Of a stretch of 64,000 nucleotides of DNA, positions 24,725-33,033 are shown one piece after another. Both the position numbers and the translations under genes were made by a program. Each line of letters starts with the position of its first letter. Within the stretch, counting starts at the first letter, position 1. This DNA is from Actinoallomurus purpureus (GTDB lineage: Bacteria; Actinomycetota; Actinomycetes; Streptosporangiales; Streptosporangiaceae), in assembly GCF_024055795.1 (NCBI RefSeq), contig NZ_JAMXMY010000016.1, positions 124,001-188,000 of the forward strand, given 5' to 3'. The notes under the pieces were generated by a model, which was not told where the DNA came from, searched no databases, and was given only the letters and a program-made list of their open reading frames with translations.

Positions 24725-26125
24725 TCAGGCGTAAATGTCGGACGGCGTGACGAGCGTGAGCCTCGGATCATCGGCCGCGAACGAGCGCAGCCGGTCGCTG
24801 AACCCGTTCCTCGAGAAGATGAAACGCCGAGCGTTCCCCCCTTTGTCGCCGATGTAGGGGGCGAGGCGGTCCAAGAGGTTGAGTTCGTCGAAATCGACGT
24901 GTGCGGACGTCCACTTGCACATGCCGATGACCAGGGGCGTGCCGTGAGCGTCGACGCCGACCACGTCGACCTCCCGCTCCTCGGTTCGTGGCCCGTCTCC
25001 GGTGGGAACCTGGCCCCACCAGCGGCCGACCGCGCTCACCCCGGAAACCGTACGGAGGACATGTTCCCGGCAGATGTCCTCCCAGGCCTGGGACGCGTGG
25101 TGGTCGAGCTGAGGAAGGACGGAATCATGAAGTAAGGCGGCGGCGAGGGCACTGGTGCGGAGCTGTGAGCGCGCGGGCTCGACGAACCGATAGTGGAATC
25201 GCAGGAACTGGTCGCTGATCCGATATGCGATCTTCTTAGCCCTGGGTGACATGGTGATCGGTCGCAGGCGCTCCACCAGCCCCAGCCTCTCGAGCGTGGC
25301 CAGCACCTTCGTCACGTGCGCGGGCTCCAGCCCGACACGCTGGCTGATCTGGCTGTTTCGGTTCTGGCCATGCGCGATCGACCGCAGGACCGCGATGTGG
25401 TTGGCCGGTGCGGCGATCGACTGACGGAGCATCAGCTCGGCCTCGTCGTGCAGGAGACCCGTGCGCTCGAAGACCTCGGTGAGCAGATGCTCGACGAGGG
25501 GACGGCCGTCGGTGAACCGTTCGAGGTAATAGGGGATCCCACCACAGATCGAATACGCCCGTACGCGATCCTCTGGACCATACGCGGGATGGAACAGCGC
25601 AGCCTCTCGGGCCAGGAAGGGCATCACCTTCAACTGTCCGGTACGCCGGCCGTACAACCGCCCGGCGAGTACCTCGTCTTCGAAGAACGACAACTCGCTC
25701 CCCGCCAGGACCAGAACGAGCGGCAGTTCACGGCCGGTCGTACGCCACCACCTGCTCAGGACCGTCTCAAGCTCGGGAGACTGTTCTGCCAGCAGCTGGA
25801 ATTCGTCGAAGACCACCAGCGTTCGCTCGTCTCCCACGAACCTTGCGATCGCGGCGAATGCCGCCTCCCAGTTGGTCAGTGGCTGGGCCCCGAGAAGCTC
25901 GTCGCCAGAGACCCGTGTGAGCTCCGCGGTGAGGTCCTGCAGCTGCTCCCGAACAACGGTGTCGGTGGCCTCGAAGTAGAGCGATCGCACCGTGGACGCG
26001 AGGTGGGCGAGCAGCTCCGTCTTTCCGACTCGGCGGCGTCCGTAGACGACGAGCAGCTCGGCTCGGTCACCGGCCAGCCGCCGTCGCAGCAAGTCCAGCT
26101 CGTCCGTGCGGTTAAGAAACTCCAC
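24725..26125 (-). CDS. AAA-type ATPase with C-terminal DUF234 domain
   Basis: 466 residues. Residues 29-37 form a Walker A loop (G-R-R-R-V-G-K-T-E) and 102-110 a Walker B strand (T-L-V-V-F-D-E-F-Q), typical of the archaeal-ATPase/DUF234 group. A winged-helix segment follows, then a C-terminal DUF234 region with E-R-E-V-D-V-V-G and a later C-K-W pattern like a PD-(D/E)xK nuclease. These genes are patchily distributed and of unknown role. The GTG start at 26125 sits inside a perfect palindrome. Lower GC than the flanking sugar genes suggests acquisition between them. Confidence 0.82.
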   Translation of the reverse strand: MEFLNRTDELDLLRRRLAGDRAELLVVYGRRRVGKTELLAHLASTVRSLYFEATDTVVREQLQDLTAELTRVSGDELLGAQPLTNWEAAFAAIARFVGDERTLVVFDEFQLLAEQSPELETVLSRWWRTTGRELPLVLVLAGSELSFFEDEVLAGRLYGRRTGQLKVMPFLAREAALFHPAYGPEDRVRAYSICGGIPYYLERFTDGRPLVEHLLTEVFERTGLLHDEAELMLRQSIAAPANHIAVLRSIAHGQNRNSQISQRVGLEPAHVTKVLATLERLGLVERLRPITMSPRAKKIAYRISDQFLRFHYRFVEPARSQLRTSALAAALLHDSVLPQLDHHASQAWEDICREHVLRTVSGVSAVGRWWGQVPTGDGPRTEEREVDVVGVDAHGTPLVIGMCKWTSAHVDFDELNLLDRLAPYIGDKGGNARRFIFSRNGFSDRLRSFAADDPRLTLVTPSDIYA

Positions 26126-26154
26126 AGGATAATCCTACGCAGGATTATCCTGTG
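26123..26154 (-). promoter_or_regulatory. 14-bp perfect palindrome over the ATPase start
   Basis: CACAGGATAATCCT and its exact complement flank a 4-nt spacer. On the minus strand the second arm contains the AGGA ribosome site and ends with the GTG start codon. Each arm also contains a smaller palindrome (AGGATAATCCT). It could be a protein operator, or an RNA hairpin hiding the ribosome site. Confidence 0.75.
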
Positions 26155-26176
26155 ACGGCAATTGACTCCGTTGACT

Positions 26177-27364
26177 CTACCGGTTGGCTCGTCGACCGGT
26201 GATGACGTCGTACACGTCGCTCAGGCGGGACCTGGACGCGGGCCAGGTGAAGTCGGTCAGGATCCGCTGCCGGCCGCGGTCGCCCATGGCACGGGCGGCG
26301 TCGGGGTACTCCAGCAGGACGCGGAGCACGCGGGCCAGCTCGGCGGGGCGGTCCGGGGCGACCAGCCGGCCGTGCTCGCCGTCGGTCATCAGCTCACGCA
26401 CCACCGGCAGGTCCGAGGCGACCACGGGGACTCCGGCGGCCATCGACTCCAGGATCTTCAACGGGGCGCATCCCTGGTCGAGGTTGCGCGCGCAGGCGGT
26501 CAGCGGCGCCACGGAGATCGCGGCACCCGCCAGCCAGCCCGCCACCTCCGGGTGCGGCAGCGTGAACCGCCAGACCAGGCGGTCCTCGACGCCGAGCCGC
26601 TGGGCGAGCCGACGCAGCGGGCGGGCGCGGCGTTCCGGCACCGACGAGCAGATGACCAGCGACAGATCGGTCAGGTCCGCCAGCCGGGCGAACGCCCGCA
26701 GCAGCACGTCGACGCCCTGCCACGGCTGCAGCGCCCCGACGTAGACGAGGTAGCGGTCCGGCGCGCCGTCCGGACGCGGCGCGGCATCGGGCACGTCGGC
26801 GCCGTTCGCCACCAGGTGGATCTTCGCCTCCGGCACCCCCCGTCGGGACAGCGCCCCCGCGATGACCCGTGACGGCACCACCACCGCGTCGGCACCCGCC
26901 AGACAGAGCAGCTCCAGATCCGCGATCTTCGCCAGGGTGGCGGGGGTCACCGACGGACGGGTGTGCGCCAGCTCGATGGAGGGCAGGCCGTTGACCTCGT
27001 ACACCACGCGGTAGCCCCGGCCGGGAAGGGTCACCACGGGCAGCGCGCTCCACGGATCGCGGACGTGGCAGATCCGCAGGGTCTCGCGGTGCGGCTCCAG
27101 GTGCGCGGCGACCCAGCGCGAGAACGCCTCCGCGCGGTCGAGGAGGTTCGGGATCGGCTCGCCGAAGCGGGCGATCTCGATGCCCCCGACCTCCCGCTGG
27201 TAGCGCGGCAGACTTCCGCCGCCGAGCACGCCGAGCAGGCCGCCGTCGAAACGGGCGAACAACTCGGCCGCCATGTGCCCGATGTGCACGGCCGATCCCT
27301 TACTGGAGGGGAAGCGGTCGAAGGCGAAGTAGGCGGCGCGGATCGCCGAGGGGTCACCGCTCAT
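26177..27364 (-). CDS. Glycosyltransferase family 4 protein
   Basis: 395 residues, GT-B fold. N-terminal F-P-S-S-K-G-S-A-V-H-I loop; the C-terminal domain has Y-V-G-A-L-Q-P-W-Q-G-V-D and an E-x7-E-like region around A-P-L-K-I-L-E-S-M-A-A-G-V-P-V-V. The ATG at 27364 overlaps the epimerase stop (ATGA), so both act together, probably the epimerase supplying a nucleotide sugar for this transferase. Acceptor unknown; cell-surface glycan likely. Confidence 0.88.
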   Translation of the reverse strand: MSGDPSAIRAAYFAFDRFPSSKGSAVHIGHMAAELFARFDGGLLGVLGGGSLPRYQREVGGIEIARFGEPIPNLLDRAEAFSRWVAAHLEPHRETLRICHVRDPWSALPVVTLPGRGYRVVYEVNGLPSIELAHTRPSVTPATLAKIADLELLCLAGADAVVVPSRVIAGALSRRGVPEAKIHLVANGADVPDAAPRPDGAPDRYLVYVGALQPWQGVDVLLRAFARLADLTDLSLVICSSVPERRARPLRRLAQRLGVEDRLVWRFTLPHPEVAGWLAGAAISVAPLTACARNLDQGCAPLKILESMAAGVPVVASDLPVVRELMTDGEHGRLVAPDRPAELARVLRVLLEYPDAARAMGDRGRQRILTDFTWPASRSRLSDVYDVITGRRANR

Positions 27365-28317
27365 GCCGCGTGCTCCGTACGGTCGCGGTGCCGGCGGACC
27401 TGGTCGGCCAGGCCCTCGGCCAGCCCGATCCGGGCGGACCAGCCGAGCAGGCGCTCGGCCTTCGCCGTGTCCGCCCACGTACGTGTCGCGTCACCGGCCG
27501 CCGGGGGGTGCTCCCGCACTCGCGGCCGTACGCCCAGCAGCCCGGCCAGCAGGGTGATCGCGTCCCGGACGGTCGCGGGCTCGGGATGGCCGACGTTGAG
27601 CACGGTTCCCGGCGGCAGGTCGGCGGTGGCCGCGGCCATCGTCGCGGCCGTCACGTCGGCGACGTGCGTGAAGGCGCGCGACTGGCCGCCGTCCCCGAAC
27701 ACCGGCAGCGGCCGGTCGTTCCGCGCCGCCTCGATGAACCGGTGGAAGGCCATGTCGGGCCGCTGGCGCGGGCCGTACACCGAGAAGTAGCGAAGGGTGA
27801 CCGCCGCCAGCCCCTCCTCCACGGCCCGCGCGGTGAGGTGTTCGACGGCGACCTTGCTCCTCGCGTACGGGCTGGCGGGACGCGGTGGGTCGTCCTCGCG
27901 GTGCGGGCGGGCGCCGGCGGAGCCGTACACCGAGGAACTCGACGCCACGACCACACGCGGCCGGCGGCCGGGCGGCGCGGCCTGGCAGGCGGCGAGCAGC
28001 CGCCGCGTCGCGGTGACGTTGTCGCGCTCGGCCGCCACGGCACCGGGGCCCCAGGAGCTGCGCACTCCCGGCCGGCCGGCCAGGTGGACGACCGCGTCGG
28101 CCTCGGCGAGCTTGGTCAGGTCGTCCGTCGCCAGGTCGCTCTCGACGAGGGTGATGCCCGGCCGGTCGGCGAGCGCCGCCCAGTTGTCCCGCGCCGCGTC
28201 GGGCGCGGCGGACCGGTCGAGCGCGTCGACGGCGACCACCTCGTGGCCCGCCCCGGACATCGCCTCCGCGACATGGCCGCCGATGAACCCGGCCGCCCCC
28301 GTCACCACCACCCGCAC
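27361..28317 (-). CDS. NAD-dependent sugar epimerase/dehydratase
   Basis: 318-residue extended short-chain dehydrogenase. N-terminal NAD loop G-A-A-G-F-I-G-G-H; catalytic S-S-S-S-V-Y-G and Y-A-R-S-K (Tyr/Lys); R-Y-F-S-V-Y-G-P-R-Q-R-P substrate element. Closest in style to UDP-glucose 4-epimerase or UDP-glucuronate epimerase/decarboxylase enzymes. Translationally coupled to the glycosyltransferase that follows. Exact sugar cannot be read from the sequence. Confidence 0.88.
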   Translation of the reverse strand: MRVVVTGAAGFIGGHVAEAMSGAGHEVVAVDALDRSAAPDAARDNWAALADRPGITLVESDLATDDLTKLAEADAVVHLAGRPGVRSSWGPGAVAAERDNVTATRRLLAACQAAPPGRRPRVVVASSSSVYGSAGARPHREDDPPRPASPYARSKVAVEHLTARAVEEGLAAVTLRYFSVYGPRQRPDMAFHRFIEAARNDRPLPVFGDGGQSRAFTHVADVTAATMAAATADLPPGTVLNVGHPEPATVRDAITLLAGLLGVRPRVREHPPAAGDATRTWADTAKAERLLGWSARIGLAEGLADQVRRHRDRTEHAA

Positions 28318-28326
28318 GTGCGCACC

Positions 28327-29085
28327 TTAGTGCACCGTGGTCGCCTGAGAGGCGGTCCATTCGGCGATGCGGCGGATCAGCGCCGGGGTCGCGGCGCTCT
28401 CGGCGTGCCCGTAGCCGCGCTCGATCCACAGCTCGCGGGGATCACGGGCCGCGGCGTACAGCTGCTCGGCGTGGTCGACCGGCAGGAACGGGTCCCGGTC
28501 GCCGTGGACGACGAGGAGTGGCGTCGGCGCGATGCGTCCCACGACCTCGTGCGGCGCTTCGGGCACCTTCTTCCAGGTGCCACCGGCGATCCGCGTCCGC
28601 TTGACGACGCGGGCGGCGAGGCGGCCCGGCCGGCGCTCGATCGCCCAGTGCACGCGGCGCATCGGCTTGGTGTCGCGGTAGTACCACCGGGCCGGCGCGC
28701 TCACCGCGGCGACGGCGTCGACCCCGCGGTGCAGGGCCGCGTGCCGGACGACGACGGCGCCGCCCATCGAGAAGCCGACGAGCCCGACATGCTCGTACCC
28801 GAGATGGCGGGCGTGCCGCACGGCGGCGTCGACGTCGAGGATCTCGCGGTCACCGACCGTGGACCGGCCGCCGGACCGCCCGTGGCCGCGAAAGTCGATC
28901 GCGATGACGCCGCCGAACCTGTTCAGCACGGCGGCGATCCGCCGCGTGGTCGGCTGCCGCCACGCACCGGTGAATCCGTGCGCGAGGACGAGGCACAGGC
29001 CTTCCGGGCCGGGCAGGTGACCGGCGTCGATCCGGACGCCGTCCATCGCATGCAGAGTCAGGGGCTGAACGCTCACGCCCTTCAT
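28327..29085 (-). CDS. Alpha/beta hydrolase
   Basis: 252 residues. Complete fold: early H-G-F-T-G-A-W oxyanion segment, nucleophile elbow G-F-S-M-G-G, Asp in H-G-D-R-D-P-F-L-P, and His in Y-G-H-A-E-S. Resembles lysophospholipase or serine-aminopeptidase-type hydrolases. The ATG at 29085 has GGAG 8 nt upstream. It lies 9 bp upstream of the epimerase on the same strand and may share its transcript. Substrate unknown. Confidence 0.85.
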   Translation of the reverse strand: MKGVSVQPLTLHAMDGVRIDAGHLPGPEGLCLVLAHGFTGAWRQPTTRRIAAVLNRFGGVIAIDFRGHGRSGGRSTVGDREILDVDAAVRHARHLGYEHVGLVGFSMGGAVVVRHAALHRGVDAVAAVSAPARWYYRDTKPMRRVHWAIERRPGRLAARVVKRTRIAGGTWKKVPEAPHEVVGRIAPTPLLVVHGDRDPFLPVDHAEQLYAAARDPRELWIERGYGHAESAATPALIRRIAEWTASQATTVH

Positions 29086-29223
29086 CGTGCCCGCTCCGGG
29101 CAGGCACCTGATGGCCGCCCTCGGCCGACGGGCGGAAGGACCGGTCGACGCGCGGCAGCGAGCGAGCCGGTCGCCGCGCCGGCGGCCCATGGAGCGGGCT
29201 CGGCGCGTGATCCGAAAACGGGC

Positions 29224-29652
29224 TCAGCGTTTGATGTAGTCGACGAGCTGTTCGCGTTCGGTCTCGAGCTCGGCGATCGCGCTCTTGACCACGTCACCGA
29301 TGCTGACGATCCCCACGAGGCGCCCGTCACGGACGACCGGGAGGTGACGGATGCGGTGCTCCGTCATCGTGGCCCGCAGCCCGTCCACGGCGTCACCGGG
29401 CTCACACGTGCGCACGGCCGTCGTCATGATGGCCGACACCGGCGCGTCCAGCAGCTCGGCGCCCTGCTCATTGAGCCGCCGGACGATGTCACGCTCCGAG
29501 ACGATGCCCTCGATGGTGGAATGGTCCGTGGAGACGACGACGGCACCGATGTTGTGCTCCGCCAGCAGCGCGAGCAGCCGCCGTACGCTCGCGTCCGGCG
29601 CGATCGTTGCGACATCGCCGCCCTTGGCGCGGAGGATCTCCGTAATTCGCAT
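29224..29652 (-). CDS. CBS-domain-pair protein
   Basis: 142 residues made of two CBS motifs, a stand-alone Bateman module like mycobacterial Hrp1. The first includes H-N-I-G-A-V-V-V and G-I-V-S-E-R-D-I-V; the second H-R-I-R-H-L-P-V-V and G-I-V-S-I-G-D-V-V-K. Such proteins bind adenine nucleotides and may respond to energy state or hypoxia. Single gene with its own upstream region. Confidence 0.9.
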   Translation of the reverse strand: MRITEILRAKGGDVATIAPDASVRRLLALLAEHNIGAVVVSTDHSTIEGIVSERDIVRRLNEQGAELLDAPVSAIMTTAVRTCEPGDAVDGLRATMTEHRIRHLPVVRDGRLVGIVSIGDVVKSAIAELETEREQLVDYIKR

Positions 29653-29720
29653 CTATCGACCTCCCGACTGGTCGTGACCGGGCATCACTACGCTAAGCAT
29701 CCTCCCTCTTCGGGGAAACG

Positions 29721-30443
29721 TCACGGCCTTCGGGACATCGAACCGGCGGGTTCGGGAGCCGCCGGTGAGCCGGCCGGCGCGGGACGGCCGCTCCGGCGGC
29801 CCGCGGCCAGATGGGCGTAGACGATCGTGTTGTCGACGTAGCTGTGCCCGTTGAAGTCGCCACCGCACGTGATGAGACGGAGTCCGGCGAACCGCAGGTC
29901 GCCGTAGACGCGTTGCGTCGGGAAGTGCTTCTTGGAGACCCGCTCCACCGAGTCCACGGTGAACGCCGCCACCGTCTCGTCCGCGCGGGTCACCTCCACG
30001 GTGTCGCCTGGACGCAGGCGGGCGAGCCGGAAGAACGCGGCCGGGCCCTTTCTGCTGTCGACGTGGCCGACGAGCACGGCGGGTCCGCGCTCCCCCGGTG
30101 AGGGGCCCTTGTCGAACCAGCCGGCCAGTTGAGCGCGCGACAGCGGCGGCACCGCGACCGACCCGTCGCGTTCGAGTCCGACCCGGAGCAGGCGCGAGTG
30201 GATCCCGACCCGCGGGACGTCCACGCGGAGCGGCACCGAGGCATGGAGAACCGGCTGCGTCCCCTCCGCCGACGGGCTGATCGCGGCGCCTGACCGGGCG
30301 GCGTGCGGATCCGGCCGCGGCGGTCCCAGGTTCTCGCACGCGTCGAACCACAGGACCGCCGTACCCGCCGCGATCAACCCGGCGGCCGCCCCGCCCCGGA
30401 GACGGCCGCCACGTGATCGTGCTGATGGGCTAGGAGCGGGCAC
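29721..30443 (-). CDS. Class F sortase
   Basis: About 240 residues (start uncertain; GTG at 30443 or TTG at 30467, both overlapping the upstream gene end or nearly so). An N-terminal transmembrane helix (A-A-A-G-L-I-A-A-G-T-A-V-L-W-F) precedes the sortase domain with catalytic His in V-G-H-V-D-S-R-K-G and Cys in L-I-T-C-G-G. The segment after Cys reads G-H-S-Y-V-D-N-T-I-V-Y-A; the catalytic Arg is not obvious there. It is downstream of, and overlaps or abuts, a gene for a secreted protein with a C-terminal hydrophobic plus Arg-rich tail, its likely partner. Confidence 0.85.
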   Translation of the reverse strand: MPAPSPSARSRGGRLRGGAAAGLIAAGTAVLWFDACENLGPPRPDPHAARSGAAISPSAEGTQPVLHASVPLRVDVPRVGIHSRLLRVGLERDGSVAVPPLSRAQLAGWFDKGPSPGERGPAVLVGHVDSRKGPAAFFRLARLRPGDTVEVTRADETVAAFTVDSVERVSKKHFPTQRVYGDLRFAGLRLITCGGDFNGHSYVDNTIVYAHLAAGRRSGRPAPAGSPAAPEPAGSMSRRP

Positions 30444-31071
30444 CGGCCCGGATCCGCCGGCGAGCAAGAAGCCCGGTGCCGCCCAGGATCAGCGAGAGTC
30501 CGGCGACGCCCAGCGGCACGCTCGATCCCTGGCTGCCACCGAACCCGGCCCGCACGGCCCCCGAGGGGACCACCCCGACCTGGCGGCGCATGCGCATATG
30601 CCGCTCCGGGGCCGCCGCCCCCTTCTTCTCGGCCTCCTCGTGCCCGGAGCAGCAGCCGGATTCGTGCTCGTCAGCGCTGACGCGGTCACCGTCTCCACAG
30701 TGCTCACCCTCACAGCCCGAGTCCCCGAAGGCGAAGGGACCGAAGCCGTGGTGGCGGCGGTGGCGGAAGCCGCCGCAGTGGCCACCGTCGCAGTGGTGCT
30801 GGCGGAGATCGCCGTCACGATCGCCGTCACCGTCGTGATCGCCATCACGATCGCCGTCACCGTCACCGTCCCTGCGGACCAGGGCCACGCCGTGCGCGCC
30901 CTCAGGGATCAGTGCCTGGTGGGCCGCCGTGTGGACGGCGACGTGCTGCGTCCGGTGATGCAGCCCCGCGTGAGCACCGGTCTGGGACGTCGCCCCCAGA
31001 GCGGGTGAAGCCAGCCCGATCGTCAGTGCGGCCGCTGAAGCGGTTGTCAGGGTCAGGGTTTCGACCCTCAT
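30430..31071 (-). CDS. Secreted Cys/His/Asp-repeat protein, candidate sortase substrate
   Basis: 213 residues. Signal peptide 1-27 (A-L-G-A). A central D-G-D-G-D-R-D-G-D-H repeat near 68-90 is followed by a Cys/His-rich block (H-H-C-D-G-G-H-C, then C-E-G-E-H-C, then C-C-S-G-H) suggesting metal binding. The end has a Gly/Ser stretch, a hydrophobic helix and R-R-R-I-R, the layout of a cell-wall sorting signal, but no LPxTG is visible; it must use another motif if anchored. AAGGGGG precedes the ATG. The class F sortase gene follows directly. Confidence 0.75.
   Translation of the reverse strand: MRVETLTLTTASAAALTIGLASPALGATSQTGAHAGLHHRTQHVAVHTAAHQALIPEGAHGVALVRRDGDGDGDRDGDHDGDGDRDGDLRQHHCDGGHCGGFRHRRHHGFGPFAFGDSGCEGEHCGDGDRVSADEHESGCCSGHEEAEKKGAAAPERHMRMRRQVGVVPSGAVRAGFGGSQGSSVPLGVAGLSLILGGTGLLARRRIRAGARS
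30808..30870. repeat. Hexanucleotide-like tandem repeat (coding D-G/D-R)
   Basis: Degenerate 6-bp units (GAYGGY on the minus strand) encode the Asp-Gly repeats of the secreted protein. The unit structure favours length variation by slippage. Confidence 0.6.
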
Positions 31072-31526
31072 GAGTACCCCCTTGATGTCAGCGGCAGCCC
31101 GGACTGCTCCCTGGCTGCCGGCATCGCCACCGCCCCCCTCATTCCCCTATCGCCGACACCGCGATCTAAGTCTCTATGCTCTTGATCAAATGATTACGGT
31201 AGGACACGGACGCTTAGTCACATCGGCCGTGCGGCCATTTCCAGCGAGCAGGGAATTAGCCGACCTTGACCCCATTAAGCGACTTTCTGCGCACAACCGA
31301 CACGGCCGGATCCCCCGGCGCCACCGCGTGGCCAGCGCGGTCCTGGACGCACACCGCGGCGTACGGCCCGGCGTCGGGCACATCGGGATAATCCACGCCG
31401 CTCCACCACCATTTCCGGCCTGTTCCGATTCTCGGCGGACCCGAAATAAGCGCTCAACGACCGGAAAGAACCATACGCGGGTCGGACGACCGGCCGCAGG
31501 ATTGAGACGGAGGGATAATCGCGCGA
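31072..31526. other. Intergenic region without a supported gene
   Basis: About 455 bp, more AT-rich near 31160-31210. It should hold the promoter of the sortase-substrate operon (minus strand; a TTGATC near 31185 is a possible -35). No open frame with native codon bias on either strand. The right part abuts the FUSC-like gene end. Confidence 0.4.
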
Positions 31527-32813
31527 TTAACTCTCGGCGGAAGATGCCGCGGCAACGGGCGCGGACTTCCCCGCCCTTCGGTCGTCCCGGGGGCACTGCC
31601 CCGGATGGGACCTCCGGGCCCGGCCGGAGTCGGACGGCCGTCCACCGGGCCGGCGCCCCTGTCGTGACGGGCGGCGACGCGGCCAATGCTCGCGCTGCCG
31701 GTCCCGGTGCTCGACACGGAGCTGGTCGATCAGCCGGTCGAGGTGGACGATCAGGGCACCGCGGAGCGCCCACTCGCCGGAGTCGCGGGTGGGAAGCTTC
31801 AGGAGGATCTCCGTGACGCCGTCACGGTGCCCCTCGGCCGATCCCAGGGCGCTCCGGAGCTCGTCCTCCGCATGGTCCGGATCGCCGGCCACCTCGCGGC
31901 GCACCATGTGGCCGTAGGCCCGCATCGCGTCCGCGAGGTCGCAGAGCACCGCCGCGACCTGCTCATGAGCGCGCCGCCCGTACACCGGATCGTCCGTCCC
32001 GATGCCGTCCACGATCGCGCCGGCCAGCCCCCGCAGGAACACCTGGAAGTGCTCCAGCGACTCCAGCCCGCTGCGCAGCACGACACCGGCGTGCACGAGA
32101 CCGCCCGCGCGGGGATTCAGCCTGATGCTCTCCTCGGCCTCCTCGAGCGCCCGCCGCACCCGGCCGAGCTCGCGGCCGAGCTCCCGCGCCCGGCGGAGCC
32201 AGTCGAGCGCCTGGTCGCGGGAGGGGTCACTCCGGAGTCCCATCGCCATCCGGTCGAGGAGCGCGGCCATCCGCCGGCTCAGGTCCTCGACCGCCTGTTC
32301 CGCCGGCTGAACGTGCAGTGGAGACAGGATCAGACCTGCGACGAGCCCGGTCCCCGCGCCGATGAGGGTCTCGACGACCCGGTCGGCGGCGTTGAAGTTG
32401 CTCGGCAGGGAGAGGATCAGCATCGCGCTGATCGCCACCTCCAGGATCTGATCACCCAGGCGCAGCGCGATTCCGAGCAGGAGCGCCGACGCGATCGCCA
32501 GGCCGAGACTCCACCAGGTGAAGCCGACGACCTTGGCGAGCAGGACGGCGATCAGTACTCCTCCGACGACGCTGCCGATGCGCTGGACGGCCTTGTGCAC
32601 CGTCCGGTACAGGGTGACCTGCAGGACGAGGAGGGCCGTCAGCGGGGCCAGGGTGGGCCGGGAGCTGGTCATGGGGAACACGCAGGCGACGAGGTAGGCG
32701 GCGACGGCGGTCGCCGTGAGCCGGGCGACCAGCGCCGCCTGCGGCTGCGCCTGACGGCGGACGAGGTTGAAGGGTTCCATGACCCGTGCGGGGACGACAG
32801 TGGAAATGCTCAT
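31527..32813 (-). CDS. FUSC/aromatic acid exporter-like membrane protein
   Basis: 428 residues. The N-terminal half has about six hydrophobic helices (for example V-A-A-Y-L-V-A-C-V-F-P, then L-L-V-L-Q-V-T-L-Y-R). The C-terminal half is a long helical cytoplasmic domain (E-L-G-R-E-L-G-R-V-R-R-A-L-E) and a disordered Arg-rich tail. This matches the FUSC/ArAE family, linked to export of aromatic or other organic acids. Start at ATG 32813; a second in-frame ATG at 32780 is possible. No regulator adjacent. Confidence 0.82.
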   Translation of the reverse strand: MSISTVVPARVMEPFNLVRRQAQPQAALVARLTATAVAAYLVACVFPMTSSRPTLAPLTALLVLQVTLYRTVHKAVQRIGSVVGGVLIAVLLAKVVGFTWWSLGLAIASALLLGIALRLGDQILEVAISAMLILSLPSNFNAADRVVETLIGAGTGLVAGLILSPLHVQPAEQAVEDLSRRMAALLDRMAMGLRSDPSRDQALDWLRRARELGRELGRVRRALEEAEESIRLNPRAGGLVHAGVVLRSGLESLEHFQVFLRGLAGAIVDGIGTDDPVYGRRAHEQVAAVLCDLADAMRAYGHMVRREVAGDPDHAEDELRSALGSAEGHRDGVTEILLKLPTRDSGEWALRGALIVHLDRLIDQLRVEHRDRQREHWPRRRPSRQGRRPGGRPSDSGRARRSHPGQCPRDDRRAGKSAPVAAASSAES

Positions 32814-33033
32814 GTGAAGTATCGACTCAAGGGGTAGAGGTCGAACGGAAGACGGGCGACCAGGGGGGTACCGGGCCGCCGGCGGGCCACCGGGGATACC
32901 GGACCATCGAGGGATCACGGCGCCGACCAGTGGTCACCAGGGTCATCGGGCCGCCGAAGGATGACTGGCGGGGACCGGACCTCCTATAGTCATCGTCTCC
33001 GGACGGGTGGTTATTCCCCCAGTCCCGTCCGAT

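Noticed and set aside
24725-26125. Transposable element carrying the DUF234 ATPase
   Set aside because: The palindrome occurs only at the 5' end; I find no matching repeat at the 3' end, no target duplication and no transposase.
27370-29820. A very long open frame on the plus strand (about 816 codons)
   Set aside because: It is antisense to the epimerase, hydrolase and CBS genes, has no domain logic, and exists only because stop codons are rare in GC-rich DNA.
30806-30870. CRISPR-like or microsatellite array
   Set aside because: The periodic sequence is a coding Asp-Gly repeat in frame with a secreted protein, with no spacers or direct-repeat architecture.
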